A stretch of DNA of 64,000 bases. Source: Luteimonas panaciterrae. GTDB lineage: Bacteria > Pseudomonadota > Gammaproteobacteria > Xanthomonadales > Xanthomonadaceae. The stretch's first letter is position 1, and the number at the start of each line of letters is the position of its first letter. Position numbers and translations under genes: made by a program. The notes beneath the pieces were generated by a model. It had not been told where the DNA came from and made no database searches. It was given only the letters and a program-made list of their open reading frames with translations. Location: contig NZ_JAJAVH010000012.1 of assembly GCF_020511115.1 (NCBI RefSeq), positions 62,001 to 126,000 of the forward strand, written 5' to 3'. Positions 43,882-52,230 of this stretch are shown here, piece by piece.

Positions 43882-45570
43882 ATGAAAGACACCGTGGGAG
43901 AGACGGCGGCCAGCATGCAGGAGCTGCCGGTCGAAATCCTGTTGCGGCTGGCGCGCGAGAAAGCGCACCAGCCGTGGCTGTTCCAACCGGTTGACGGACA
44001 GATCCTGCAATACACCTGGAGCGAGGCCGCCGAACAGGTCGGCCGTATGACGGCAGCCTTGCGCGCGCAAGGCTGGCCACCGGGCAGCCGCATCGCGATC
44101 TCCGGCTTCAACACCGCGCATTGGTTCCTGGCCGATCTCGCCATCCAGATGGCGGGCTACGTGCCGGTCGGCCTGTATCCGAAGCAGGCGCAGAAGATCA
44201 CCACCTACGTGCTCGAACACTGCGACGCCAAGGCAGTGTTCCTCGGCCCGATGATGGATGGTCCGCAGTTCCTGGAAGCGATCCCGGACAGCGTCCTGAA
44301 GATCCGCATGCCGTACCCCACGGCGCCGCGCGGCGATACCGACTGGGACACGTTCAGCACCGGCTTCGAACCCGTGCGCGACTACACCGCGCCCGATCCG
44401 GATGCGCTGTATGTGCTGATCTACACCTCAGGCACCACCGGCCATCCCAAGGGCGTGATGCTCAGCGCCAGCAACATGCGTTGGCTGCGCGCGGCCTTCA
44501 ACAACGTCGCACCGCAACTGTGCGAGAACGAACGCCTGTTCTCCTACCTGCCACTGGCGCACTTCCTGGAGCGTTTGGCGGTGGAAAGCGGCAGCCTGCT
44601 GTGGGGCGCGGAAGTGCATTTCCTCGAATCCATGGACAAGCTGGCGCAGCAGCTGCCGCAAGTCGCGCCGACGCGGTTCATCGCCGTGCCTCTGGTGTGG
44701 ATGCGCCTGCAGGCCGGCATCCTGCAGAAGGTTCCGCAGAAGCGCCTGGATTTTCTGTTGTCGCTGCCCGTCGTCGGCCGCATCGTGCGTCGCAAGCTGC
44801 GCCGCGCCATCGGCCTCGACAACGCGCGCTTCTGCCTGACCGGCGCCGCGCCGATTCCGGTGACGACGCTGGAATGGTTCCGCGACAAGCTCGGCATCCT
44901 GATCCAGGAAGGCTGTGCTCCGACCGAGTCCGGCGCCTACGGCGCGGTGAACACCGCCGAGCACACCCGATTCGGATCGGTCGGCAAACCGATGTCCGAT
45001 AGCGGCTTCCGCCTGTCCGAGGAAGGCGAGATCCAGCTCAAGCATCCCGGCGTCATGCTCGGCTACTACCGCGATCCCGAGCACACGCAGGAAGTCTTCA
45101 CCGAGGACGGCTGGCTCAAGACCGGCGACAAGGGCCGCCTCGACGAGGACGGTTATCTGTACGTCATCGGCCGCGTCAAGGACATCTTCAAGACACAGAA
45201 GGGCAAGTACGTCGCGCCCGCTCCGATCGAAAGCGCGATGGCGCGCAACATCAGCATCGATCAGCTCTGCCTGATCGGCACCCAGCTCACGCAGCCGATC
45301 ATGATCCTCACGCTGACGCCACACGCGCAGCTGCAGGACCGGCAGTCGCTGGAACGGGAATTGCTGGCCGACATGGAAGCGGTCAACCAGTCGCTGGAAG
45401 ATCACGAGAAGATCGCCAAGCTCTATATCGTGAGCGAGACCTGGAACATCGACAGCGGCGTCATGACGCCGACCATGAAAGTGAAGCGCGACGTGATCGA
45501 GAACCGCTACGGCGCGCGAGTGCGCGAACATGCGCACAATCGCGGGCAGCTGATCGTTTGGAGTGAGTGA
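43882..45570 (+). CDS. AMP-forming long-chain acyl-CoA ligase
   Basis: A 562-residue adenylate-forming enzyme that activates a carboxylic acid to its CoA thioester. The ATP loop is LIYTSGTTGHPKGVMLS, the second motif QEGCAPTESGAYGAVN replaces the usual GYGLTE-type, and the late TGDKGRLDEDGYLYVIGRVKDIFKTQKGKYVAP provides the hinge and catalytic Lys region. It resembles the FACL15/ACSBG-type long-chain ligases. As the last gene of the cluster it would load the substrate for the racemase, dehydrogenase, MFE-2 and thiolase. GGGGGAG lies before the ATG. Confidence 0.9.
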   Translation: MKDTVGETAASMQELPVEILLRLAREKAHQPWLFQPVDGQILQYTWSEAAEQVGRMTAALRAQGWPPGSRIAISGFNTAHWFLADLAIQMAGYVPVGLYPKQAQKITTYVLEHCDAKAVFLGPMMDGPQFLEAIPDSVLKIRMPYPTAPRGDTDWDTFSTGFEPVRDYTAPDPDALYVLIYTSGTTGHPKGVMLSASNMRWLRAAFNNVAPQLCENERLFSYLPLAHFLERLAVESGSLLWGAEVHFLESMDKLAQQLPQVAPTRFIAVPLVWMRLQAGILQKVPQKRLDFLLSLPVVGRIVRRKLRRAIGLDNARFCLTGAAPIPVTTLEWFRDKLGILIQEGCAPTESGAYGAVNTAEHTRFGSVGKPMSDSGFRLSEEGEIQLKHPGVMLGYYRDPEHTQEVFTEDGWLKTGDKGRLDEDGYLYVIGRVKDIFKTQKGKYVAPAPIESAMARNISIDQLCLIGTQLTQPIMILTLTPHAQLQDRQSLERELLADMEAVNQSLEDHEKIAKLYIVSETWNIDSGVMTPTMKVKRDVIENRYGARVREHAHNRGQLIVWSE

Positions 45571-45648
45571 GCCTGGCGAGCCATAGGTTCACGTGCTCAC
45601 GAATGTCCAAGCACTACGCGCCTGGACCGGGATGAGCAGCAAGGGCTG

Positions 45649-46014
45649 TCAGCCCGCGGGTTTCGTTTTCTCGCTCGATGCTTCCACGGCTTGCGCGGCT
45701 TTCGGCGCGGAAACCGTCGCCGTGGACGCGGCCGCCTCCGCCATCCGTGGCGTGAACCCGAACAGGCCATCGCTGTGCGTGGACACCACCATCCGCACCA
45801 TTCCGGTCGGCACCATCAGTTCCAACGCCAATTCGCGGCCTTCCGATGAGCGCCCGTGCAAGGTCATCTCGATCAGCGCGCCGCCGGTGTCGATCTCGTT
45901 GCACACCACGTGCGGACCGGCCGGGCTGTCCTGCAGGTAGGGTTTGATCGCCTCCCCCAGGGCCTCGAGCGCCTGCGGGAAGAAGAACACGGCGTAGCCG
46001 TTGCTGTCGTTCAT
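45649..46014 (-). CDS. Conserved small protein of unknown function
   Basis: A 121-residue soluble protein starting MNDSNGYAVFFFPQALEALGEAIKPYL. About 90 residues look like a compact alpha/beta domain (HVVCNEIDTGGALIEMTL, then LALELMVPTGMVRMVVSTH), followed by an Ala/Ser/Lys-rich tail. I do not recognise the family. It is 37 bases downstream of purT on the same strand and may share its transcript. It converges with the acyl-CoA ligase gene. Confidence 0.6.
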   Translation of the reverse strand: MNDSNGYAVFFFPQALEALGEAIKPYLQDSPAGPHVVCNEIDTGGALIEMTLHGRSSEGRELALELMVPTGMVRMVVSTHSDGLFGFTPRMAEAAASTATVSAPKAAQAVEASSEKTKPAG

Positions 46015-46051
46015 GCCTGTCTGCTCCGGGAAGATTCGATTCTAGGGTCGG

Positions 46052-47275
46052 TTACCGCAATTCCACGATCAGCGCCGCCGCGGCTTCGCGCGCCACGCCT
46101 CGCGCCTCGTCGACATCCGCGCCACGCGCCAGGGTGACGGCGACACGCCGCTGTCCTTCCACGCGCGGCTTGCCGAACAGGCGCAGCGCGGTGTGTGGCG
46201 CATGCAAGGCCGCCTCGACAGCGCTGAACACCGGCACGCCATGCCCCTGCGCCAGCACCGCGCACGATGCCGACGGGCCGATCTGCGCGATCCAGCCTTC
46301 GCTGTCGGCAGGGATCGGCAAACCGAGGATCGCGCGCGCATGCAGCGCGAATTCGCTCAGCTCCTGCGACACCAGTGTCACCAGGCCGGTGTCGTGCGGA
46401 CGCGGCGAGACTTCGCTGAACCACACCTGGTCGCCCTTCACGAACAACTCCACGCCGAACAGGCCCCAGCCACCGAGATCGTCGGTGATTGTCTTGGCGA
46501 TCTCCTGCGCGCGTGCCAGCGCCTGCTGTGACATCGGTTGCGGCTGCCAGCTTTCGCGGTAATCGCCGTCGCGCTGCAAGTGTCCGACCGGCGCGCAGAA
46601 TGCGGTACCGCCGGCATGACGCACCGTCAGCAGCGTGATCTCGTAATCGAAGTCAACGAATCCTTCGACGATCACACGTCCAGCGCCGGCGCGGCCGCCG
46701 GTTTGCGCGTAATCCCAGGCATGATCGATCTCCTCCGCCGTACGCACCAGGCTTTGCCCCTTGCCGGAAGACGACATCACCGGCTTGATCACGCACGGCA
46801 GGCCGAGCGCTCGCACGGCCTCGTGATAATCCTCGCGCGTATCGACGAAGCGATAAGGCGAGGTCGGCAATCCCAGCGTTTCGGCCGCGAGCCGGCGGAT
46901 GCCTTCGCGATCCATGGTCAGGCGCGCGGCGCGCGCCGTCGGAATGATGCGCGTCGCCGCGCCGGTGCGCGCGAACTCCTGTTCCAGCTGCACCAGCGTT
47001 TCGGTGTGGATCGCCTCGATCTCCGGCACCACCAGATGCGGCTTTTCCAGTTCGATCAGCGCGCGGATCGCGGCGCCGTCGAGCATGTCGAGCACATGAC
47101 TGCGGTGCGCGACCTGCATCGCGGGTGCGTCGGCATAACGATCGGCCGCGATCACCTCGACGCCGAAACGTTGCAACTCGATGACGACTTCCTTGCCGAG
47201 TTCGCCGGAGCCCAGCAGCAGCACGCGCAGCGCGTGTTCGGAATACGGCGTGCCGATGACGACGGAGGAGGACAT
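46052..47275 (-). CDS. purT: Formate-dependent phosphoribosylglycinamide formyltransferase (PurT)
   Basis: A 407-residue ATP-grasp enzyme that uses formate and ATP to make N-formyl-GAR in purine synthesis. The N-terminal Rossmann part has [19 protein letters not shown] and [15 protein letters not shown]; the ATP-grasp core has [17 protein letters not shown] and [23 protein letters not shown] 47275 (MSSSVVIG) is used, with AAGG six bases ahead; an ATG at 47305 would add ten residues without a ribosome-binding site. It is divergent from the lipoprotein gene at 47.5 kb. Confidence 0.93.
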   Translation of the reverse strand: MSSSVVIGTPYSEHALRVLLLGSGELGKEVVIELQRFGVEVIAADRYADAPAMQVAHRSHVLDMLDGAAIRALIELEKPHLVVPEIEAIHTETLVQLEQEFARTGAATRIIPTARAARLTMDREGIRRLAAETLGLPTSPYRFVDTREDYHEAVRALGLPCVIKPVMSSSGKGQSLVRTAEEIDHAWDYAQTGGRAGAGRVIVEGFVDFDYEITLLTVRHAGGTAFCAPVGHLQRDGDYRESWQPQPMSQQALARAQEIAKTITDDLGGWGLFGVELFVKGDQVWFSEVSPRPHDTGLVTLVSQELSEFALHARAILGLPIPADSEGWIAQIGPSASCAVLAQGHGVPVFSAVEAALHAPHTALRLFGKPRVEGQRRVAVTLARGADVDEARGVAREAAAALIVELR

Positions 47276-47458
47276 GCGGGGCCTTGCAGGTGCGGAAACC
47301 GGCATTTTAAACGCGTGGGCGCCGCCACGGCGGTTTCCTCGCGCCGTCGCGGTCGAAACCTTCTCCGCAACGCAGCGTCCCGCGAGGAGTATCCCGCGAG
47401 CAGTGCAAGTGCCTCACGGCCGCTTCCGCGAACGATTCCGCGATGCCATGCTGCATGC

Positions 47459-48397
47459 ATGCCGAGGCCGCTTCGCGATCCGTTACGCCAGTTGCTGATG
47501 CCACTCGCGGTATTCGCCGCGCTGGCGCTGCTGGCGGCCTGCAGCGTGCAGAAGCCGCCGTTCGCGCAGCTGTCGGGCATGCTGATGGACGAGCGGCTCG
47601 ACGAAGTGAGCGGTCTCGCCGCCTCGCGCACGCACGAGGACGTGCTGTGGATGCTCGACGACGGCGGTAACACGCCGCAATTGTTCGCGATCGGCACGCG
47701 CGGGCAATTGCTGGCGACCTTCCGCGTCGATGGCGCCGCGAACACCGATTGGGAGGATCTGGCGGCCTTCGATCTCGATGGCCGTCATTACCTCATGATC
47801 GCCGACACCGGCGACAACGGCGGCTTGCGGCGTAGTCTGCAATTGCACGTGATCGAGGAACCGGCGGCGCTCGACGTGCCGGCATCGAAGCGCGTATTGC
47901 GCCCGGCCTGGTCGATCGCGTTCCGCTGGCCGGACGGCGCGCGCGACTGCGAAGCGATCGCGGTCGATCCCGTGCTCGGACAGGTCTTGCTGATCTCGAA
48001 GAAGCGCACACCGCCGGAGTTGTTCGCGGTGCCGCTGCGCCCGCGCGACGATGCGGTGCAGACCGCCGCGAAACTGGGCACCCTCGCCGGCGTCCCCTTG
48101 CCCACGGAAGAAGAACTGCAGGCCAATCCGCGCATGGCCCGCATCCGTCATCAGGTCACCTCCTCCGACATCGCCCCCGATCGCAATCGCATCGCGGTGA
48201 TGACCTACAGCGAAGTGTTGCTGTACCGGCGCCGCGACCGGCAAGGCTGGGCCGAAGCGCTCGCGGGCAAACCCGTCGTACATGAACTGCCCTGGCTGCC
48301 GCAGGCCGAGGCGATCGGCTGGGCCGAGGGGGGGCGCGGCCTGTTCGCCACCGGCGAATTCGCGCCGGCACCGCTGCTCTACCTCAACACCGATTGA
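47459..48397 (+). CDS. Predicted beta-propeller-like lipoprotein, unknown function
   Basis: A 312-residue predicted lipoprotein: signal LAVFAALALLAAC with lipidated Cys near residue 27. The mature part holds repeated beta-strand units rich in D-D-G (LDEVSGLAASRTHEDVLWMLDDGG, FDLDGRHYLMIADTGDNGG, CEAIAVDPVLGQVLLISKK, QAEAIGWAEGGRGLFATGE), reminiscent of SdiA-regulated/esterase-like propellers. I cannot name a substrate. The start could also be the Met at 47498. The frame is continuous with antisense sequence over purT, which is not part of the gene. Confidence 0.65.
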   Translation: MPRPLRDPLRQLLMPLAVFAALALLAACSVQKPPFAQLSGMLMDERLDEVSGLAASRTHEDVLWMLDDGGNTPQLFAIGTRGQLLATFRVDGAANTDWEDLAAFDLDGRHYLMIADTGDNGGLRRSLQLHVIEEPAALDVPASKRVLRPAWSIAFRWPDGARDCEAIAVDPVLGQVLLISKKRTPPELFAVPLRPRDDAVQTAAKLGTLAGVPLPTEEELQANPRMARIRHQVTSSDIAPDRNRIAVMTYSEVLLYRRRDRQGWAEALAGKPVVHELPWLPQAEAIGWAEGGRGLFATGEFAPAPLLYLNTD

Positions 48398-48475
48398 GCC
48401 GGCGGCCCGCCCTCGAACTCAACATCATGAAAATCAATTGCTTACCAAAGCGATGAGTCGATCGCACCCGTTCGA

Positions 48476-48504
48476 TTGACAATGTGATATCAAATTGATA
48501 TCAA
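48476..48504 (+). promoter_or_regulatory. Promoter with embedded 17-bp palindromic operator ahead of the SPFH operon
   Basis: A perfect -35 TTGACA (48476-48481) and a -10 TATCAA (48499-48504) flank the exact palindrome GATATCAA-A-TTGATATC at 48486-48502. An operator in the spacer points to a repressor. The operon's third gene encodes a ribbon-helix-helix protein that could be that repressor. Confidence 0.65.
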
Positions 48505-48538
48505 TAATTCATCCACTCAGGGGATGAGGAGACACCCA

Positions 48539-49402
48539 ATGAAAGAGAACCCGACCCGCTCGCTGCCCGGCATACCCGTCCTGTTGGTGCTGGCCGTCGT
48601 CATCTTGGTCACCGGCTATCTGTGCTTGAACGGCGCCGCCACCGAGCGCTGGGGAATGATCGCCGTGGCTCTGCCGATCAATGTGCTCGCCGTGTTCTGC
48701 CTGTTCGGCGTCTACATGGTCGAACCCAACCAGGCCGCGGTGCTGAGCCTGTTCGGCAAGTACGTCGGCACGGTGAAGGACAATGGCCTGCGCTGGAACA
48801 ACCCCTTCTACTCGAAGAGAAAGGTCAGCCAGCGCGTACGCAATTTCGAAAGCGGCAAGCTCAAGGTCAACGAACTCGACGGCAGCCCGATCGAGATCGC
48901 CGCCGTGATCGTCTGGCAGGTGGTGGATTCCGCCGAGGCGGTTTACAACGTCGACGACTACGAGAGCTTCGTGCACATCCAGACCGAATCCGCGCTGCGC
49001 ACGATGGCGACGAGTTATCCATACGATCAGCACGAGGATGGGCAAATCGCGCTGCGCAGCCATGCCACCGAGATTTCGAAGCACCTGAAGGACGAGCTCG
49101 GCGACCGCCTCGCCGACGCCGGCGTGCAGGTGCTGGATGCACGCATCAGTCACCTCGCCTACGCCCCGGAGATCGCGCAAGCGATGCTGCAGCGTCAGCA
49201 GGCCAACGCGATCATCGCCGCGCGCACGCGCATCGTCGCCGGCGCCGTCGGCATGGTCGAGATGGCGCTGGCCGAACTGCAGAAGAACGGCGTGGTGCAG
49301 CTGGACGAGGAGCGCAAGGCCAACATGGTCAGCAATCTGCTCGTGGTGCTGTGCGGCGATCGCGCCACGCAGCCGATCGTCAACGCCGGTACGCTGTACT
49401 GA
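48539..49402 (+). CDS. SPFH (band 7/stomatin-like) membrane protein
   Basis: A 287-residue SPFH-domain protein. Two N-terminal membrane helices (about 14-32 and 41-60) are followed by the band 7 domain: [53 protein letters not shown] and a long helical region with [29 protein letters not shown]. Such proteins assemble ring-like scaffolds in lipid microdomains. GAGGAG lies seven bases before the ATG. It heads an operon with a small membrane protein, an Arc-type DNA-binding protein and a membrane PH-like protein. Confidence 0.88.
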   Translation: MKENPTRSLPGIPVLLVLAVVILVTGYLCLNGAATERWGMIAVALPINVLAVFCLFGVYMVEPNQAAVLSLFGKYVGTVKDNGLRWNNPFYSKRKVSQRVRNFESGKLKVNELDGSPIEIAAVIVWQVVDSAEAVYNVDDYESFVHIQTESALRTMATSYPYDQHEDGQIALRSHATEISKHLKDELGDRLADAGVQVLDARISHLAYAPEIAQAMLQRQQANAIIAARTRIVAGAVGMVEMALAELQKNGVVQLDEERKANMVSNLLVVLCGDRATQPIVNAGTLY

Positions 49403-49445
49403 GCCACAGCGCAATGACAACTCTCTTCATCGGAGAATAATCATC

Positions 49446-49631
49446 ATGGATACCACGCATTACAGCGGAATAGCCGTCCTGATCGCGTTGCTGCCGATTC
49501 TGCCGCTGGCGATGTACTTGCGTCGCCGCGGCCAGCGCAAATGGCGGCGCGGGCTCGTCGCGGCGGGGATTTCCTCCCTCGCCCTGCTCGTCACGGGCAT
49601 CGCGATCGCGACCACGCACGGCGCGCTCTAG
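49446..49631 (+). CDS. Small two-helix membrane protein
   Basis: A 61-residue protein with two hydrophobic segments (about 8-23 and 37-56) split by a very basic loop ([13 protein letters not shown]), so both ends are probably outside. GGAG precedes the ATG. The family is not recognised. Its constant place between the SPFH and RHH genes suggests a partner of the SPFH protein. Confidence 0.6.
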   Translation: MDTTHYSGIAVLIALLPILPLAMYLRRRGQRKWRRGLVAAGISSLALLVTGIAIATTHGAL

Positions 49632-49654
49632 CCCGGCCCCGGCACGCGAGATCG

Positions 49655-49840
49655 ATGAGCGAGAAGAAAGCCTATCCGCTACGCATCAGCGCCGAAGTGC
49701 TGGCCGCGGCGCAACGCTGGGCCGACGACGAGTTGCGCAGCCTCAACGCGCAAATCGAATACGTGCTTCGGGATGCGCTGCGCAAAGCCGGGCGGCTGCC
49801 GCTCCGCAATGAAGATCAGCCGGATCAGGACGAGCCATGA
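49655..49840 (+). CDS. Arc-type ribbon-helix-helix DNA-binding protein
   Basis: A 61-residue RHH protein. The beta-strand [23 protein letters not shown] and helices [19 protein letters not shown] match Arc/MetJ-type repressors, which bind palindromes as dimers through an N-terminal strand. It likely autoregulates through the GATATCAA-A-TTGATATC operator in the operon promoter. No toxin gene is adjacent, so it is not a typical antitoxin. The stop overlaps the next gene's start (ATGA). Confidence 0.78.
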   Translation: MSEKKAYPLRISAEVLAAAQRWADDELRSLNAQIEYVLRDALRKAGRLPLRNEDQPDQDEP

Positions 49841-50436
49841 GCACCCCCCTATCGGACAGGCGCATCAAGACGACGAAGACCACTCGCGACTTCCCGCTCG
49901 CCCCTTTGCATCGTCTCTCGTGGGGATTGCTGGTCGCGGTGTGGGGACTGCTCGTGGTCATCGCGTACATGCAGCCGCACCAGCAGTCACCAACGAATCC
50001 CGTGCCGTGGTGGCTAGTCGTGCCGTTCGCCATCGCGCTGGTGGTGATCGGTCCTTTGATCATGCTCCTGCACCGCCAGATCCACCTCAAGGACCGCACC
50101 CTCGTCGTCGCAGCTGCGGTGTTCTACACGCGCCGCATCGCGCTCGACGATCTGCTGCTGGACCGCGCTCGGATTCTCTCGCTCGACGAGCACATCGAAT
50201 TCAAGCCGATCCTGCCACTGTTCGCCTTCGGCCTGCCGGGTTTCAAGGCCGGTCATTACCTGCTGCGCAATCGCCGCCGCGCGTTCTGTCTGCTGACCGA
50301 CCGGAAACACGTGCTGATGCTGCAACAGCGCGACGGCAAGCTGCTCCTGCTCAGTCCGGACAAACCGCAAGCGCTGCTCGACGAACTGCGGAGCATCACG
50401 CGATCCGACGCGCCGCCGGCCCCTCGTCGCCCGTAA
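49837..50436 (+). CDS. Membrane protein with PH-like C-terminal domain
   Basis: A 199-residue protein: basic N-terminus, two membrane helices (about 28-45 and 60-80), then a cytoplasmic domain ([66 protein letters not shown]) that resembles bacterial PH domains of the YdbT/DUF304 kind. It is coupled to the RHH gene by a four-base overlap, closing the SPFH operon. Confidence 0.65.
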   Translation: MSTPLSDRRIKTTKTTRDFPLAPLHRLSWGLLVAVWGLLVVIAYMQPHQQSPTNPVPWWLVVPFAIALVVIGPLIMLLHRQIHLKDRTLVVAAAVFYTRRIALDDLLLDRARILSLDEHIEFKPILPLFAFGLPGFKAGHYLLRNRRRAFCLLTDRKHVLMLQQRDGKLLLLSPDKPQALLDELRSITRSDAPPAPRRP

Positions 50437-50515
50437 AGCGGACCACGGCAACTCGCCTCGCCCCGAACCTCCGAGGACGTGGCCAAAAGCACGTCACACG
50501 CCCTATGCTGCCGTC

Positions 50516-51319
50516 ATGCACGCCCGTCCCCTGCACCTGATCAACACCCCGGACATCGAGCTGTGGCCCGCGCACCTGCTGCGCGCGCGCAGCAACCGCG
50601 ACGCGCGCGCGCTCGCCCGCGCACGACACGTGCTGCGCCGCAAGCGCGATGGCCGCTATCTCGCCGCGGAACTGCCCGAGGGCCTCCTGCCCCTGGTGCA
50701 ACGTTGGGCGCACGAACCTGGCGTCGACGAAGCGCTCGATGCGCTGGATCGCATCTCCGAACACCAACGCTTCGGCATCGACACCGTCGCCGAACTGCCC
50801 CTGCACCGCCTGCATGATCGTCTCGACACCCTCGACATCGACGCCGAAGGCTATGCCGCGCGCACCGGCCTCGCGCTGGTCGCCGAGCCGGCATGGCTCG
50901 CCTTCGCGGGATTCGACCGCTACCGGCGTCCGCTCTGGTTGCACGTCGACGCGGCGCGCGCATGGCGGAACATGCAGTCCGCCGCGCTACTCGAAGGCGT
51001 GCTGCTGGAATCGATCTCCGGATATCGCAGCCACGATTACCAGCTCGGCATTTTCGAACGCAAGCTCGCGCGCGGACTCAACGTCGACGACATCCTCGCC
51101 GTGAATGCCGCGCCTGGCTATTCGGAGCACCACTCCGGACTCGCGCTCGACATCGGCACACCAGGTGAACCGCCGGCGGAGGAATCCTTCGAACGGACAG
51201 ACGCCTTCGCCTGGCTCGAACGCAACGCGGCCGCCTATGGTTTCGCCATGAGCTATCCGCGCGGCAATCCGCACGGCATTGTCTACGAACCATGGCATTG
51301 GGCATTGGTCCGCGCCTGA
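50516..51319 (+). CDS. M15 family D-alanyl-D-alanine carboxypeptidase-like protein (VanY type)
   Basis: A 267-residue peptidase. The C-terminal M15B domain (about 150-260) has the zinc motifs PGYSEHHSGLALDIG (His and Asp) and EPWHWA (His), plus GYRSHDYQLGIFERKL. Such enzymes trim D-Ala from cell-wall peptides. No signal peptide is visible and the first 130 residues form an unfamiliar helical Arg-rich domain, so its location is unclear. Probable own promoter in the 79-base gap. Confidence 0.85.
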   Translation: MHARPLHLINTPDIELWPAHLLRARSNRDARALARARHVLRRKRDGRYLAAELPEGLLPLVQRWAHEPGVDEALDALDRISEHQRFGIDTVAELPLHRLHDRLDTLDIDAEGYAARTGLALVAEPAWLAFAGFDRYRRPLWLHVDAARAWRNMQSAALLEGVLLESISGYRSHDYQLGIFERKLARGLNVDDILAVNAAPGYSEHHSGLALDIGTPGEPPAEESFERTDAFAWLERNAAAYGFAMSYPRGNPHGIVYEPWHWALVRA

Positions 51320-51469
51320 TCGATGTCCTGTCGATATCGCCTGCGGACCAATGCCAGCCGGGAATTCAGAACCACGCCGTCAGCGCGGCGATGAAGAGGA
51401 ATCTCCGAGGCCGGTGAAGCGGCGCCATCGAAAGCCTCGCCGCTTTATCCGACATCGATCGACAGCCAA

Positions 51470-52165
51470 TCACTCTTTGGCTTGAAACGCGACTTCCTCG
51501 TAAGGCTGCACCACCACCCAGCCTTCGCCGGCAAACCTGAGCTGCATGCTTTCGCCAGAGCCGCGTCCGAACAGCGTTCCGAGCGAAATATCGGTGACGA
51601 TCTCCGGCGTCAAGCCACCCGACCATGCAACGGTGGCATTGGGATCGGTGAACACCGGGCCGGTCGTCGCATTCACCGGCAAGGTGAGCGGCTCGTAGTG
51701 TGAGGTGATCGCAACGATGCCGTGACCGCTGAGACGCACATTGAACAAGCCGCCGGACAACATGCCCGCGACCTTGCGCATCATCGTGATCTGATTGTCG
51801 ATGGTGGACTCGATGGCGAGCACGTCGTTGCCGTTGACGAAGATGGCTTCGCCCGCCAGTCGCAACAGCGTGATCTTCTTGCCGGCATCGGCGAGATAGA
51901 CACGGCCATTGCCTTCCATCTTCATCAGCTGCATGCCCTCGCCGGTCATCGCCTTCTTCAGCAGATTGCCGAGCCCCTGCTCCAGCAGTCCCTGGCGGGT
52001 GAACTTCACGCTGCCCTTGCGCGCCACCATCGAGCCGGCCTTGGCCCAGACCAGGCCGTCGAGCCGCACTTCCAGAAGATGCGAGCTTTCGAGTTCGAAC
52101 GCGTCGCCGCTGGCGTCCTTTTCCTTCGAGTGGGAAAGAAATTCCTGCAGGGTTTGCACAGCCAT
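51470..52165 (-). CDS. AIM24 family protein (TIGR00266-like)
   Basis: A 231-residue beta-rich protein of the AIM24 family, trimeric tryptophan-like barrels related to yeast Aim24. Typical pieces are SSHLLEVRLDGLVWAKAGSMVARKGSVKF, EGMQLMKMEGNGRVYLAD, GGLFNVRLSGHGIVAITSHYEP and TGPVFTDPNATVAWSGGLTPE. Function in bacteria is unknown. AAGGAG lies ten bases before ATG 52165. It follows the TonB receptor gene's 3' end by 65 bases, on the same strand. Confidence 0.88.
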   Translation of the reverse strand: MAVQTLQEFLSHSKEKDASGDAFELESSHLLEVRLDGLVWAKAGSMVARKGSVKFTRQGLLEQGLGNLLKKAMTGEGMQLMKMEGNGRVYLADAGKKITLLRLAGEAIFVNGNDVLAIESTIDNQITMMRKVAGMLSGGLFNVRLSGHGIVAITSHYEPLTLPVNATTGPVFTDPNATVAWSGGLTPEIVTDISLGTLFGRGSGESMQLRFAGEGWVVVQPYEEVAFQAKE

Positions 52166-52230
52166 GATGATCCAGCTCCTTGTGAATGGTGGCGCGATCC
52201 TAGCGCAGATGCACGGTGCCCGTGCGCGTG

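Noticed and set aside
49655-49840. Ribbon-helix-helix protein as an antitoxin
   Set aside because: No toxin-like gene lies beside it; the neighbours are membrane proteins and the operon promoter has a palindrome suited to autorepression.
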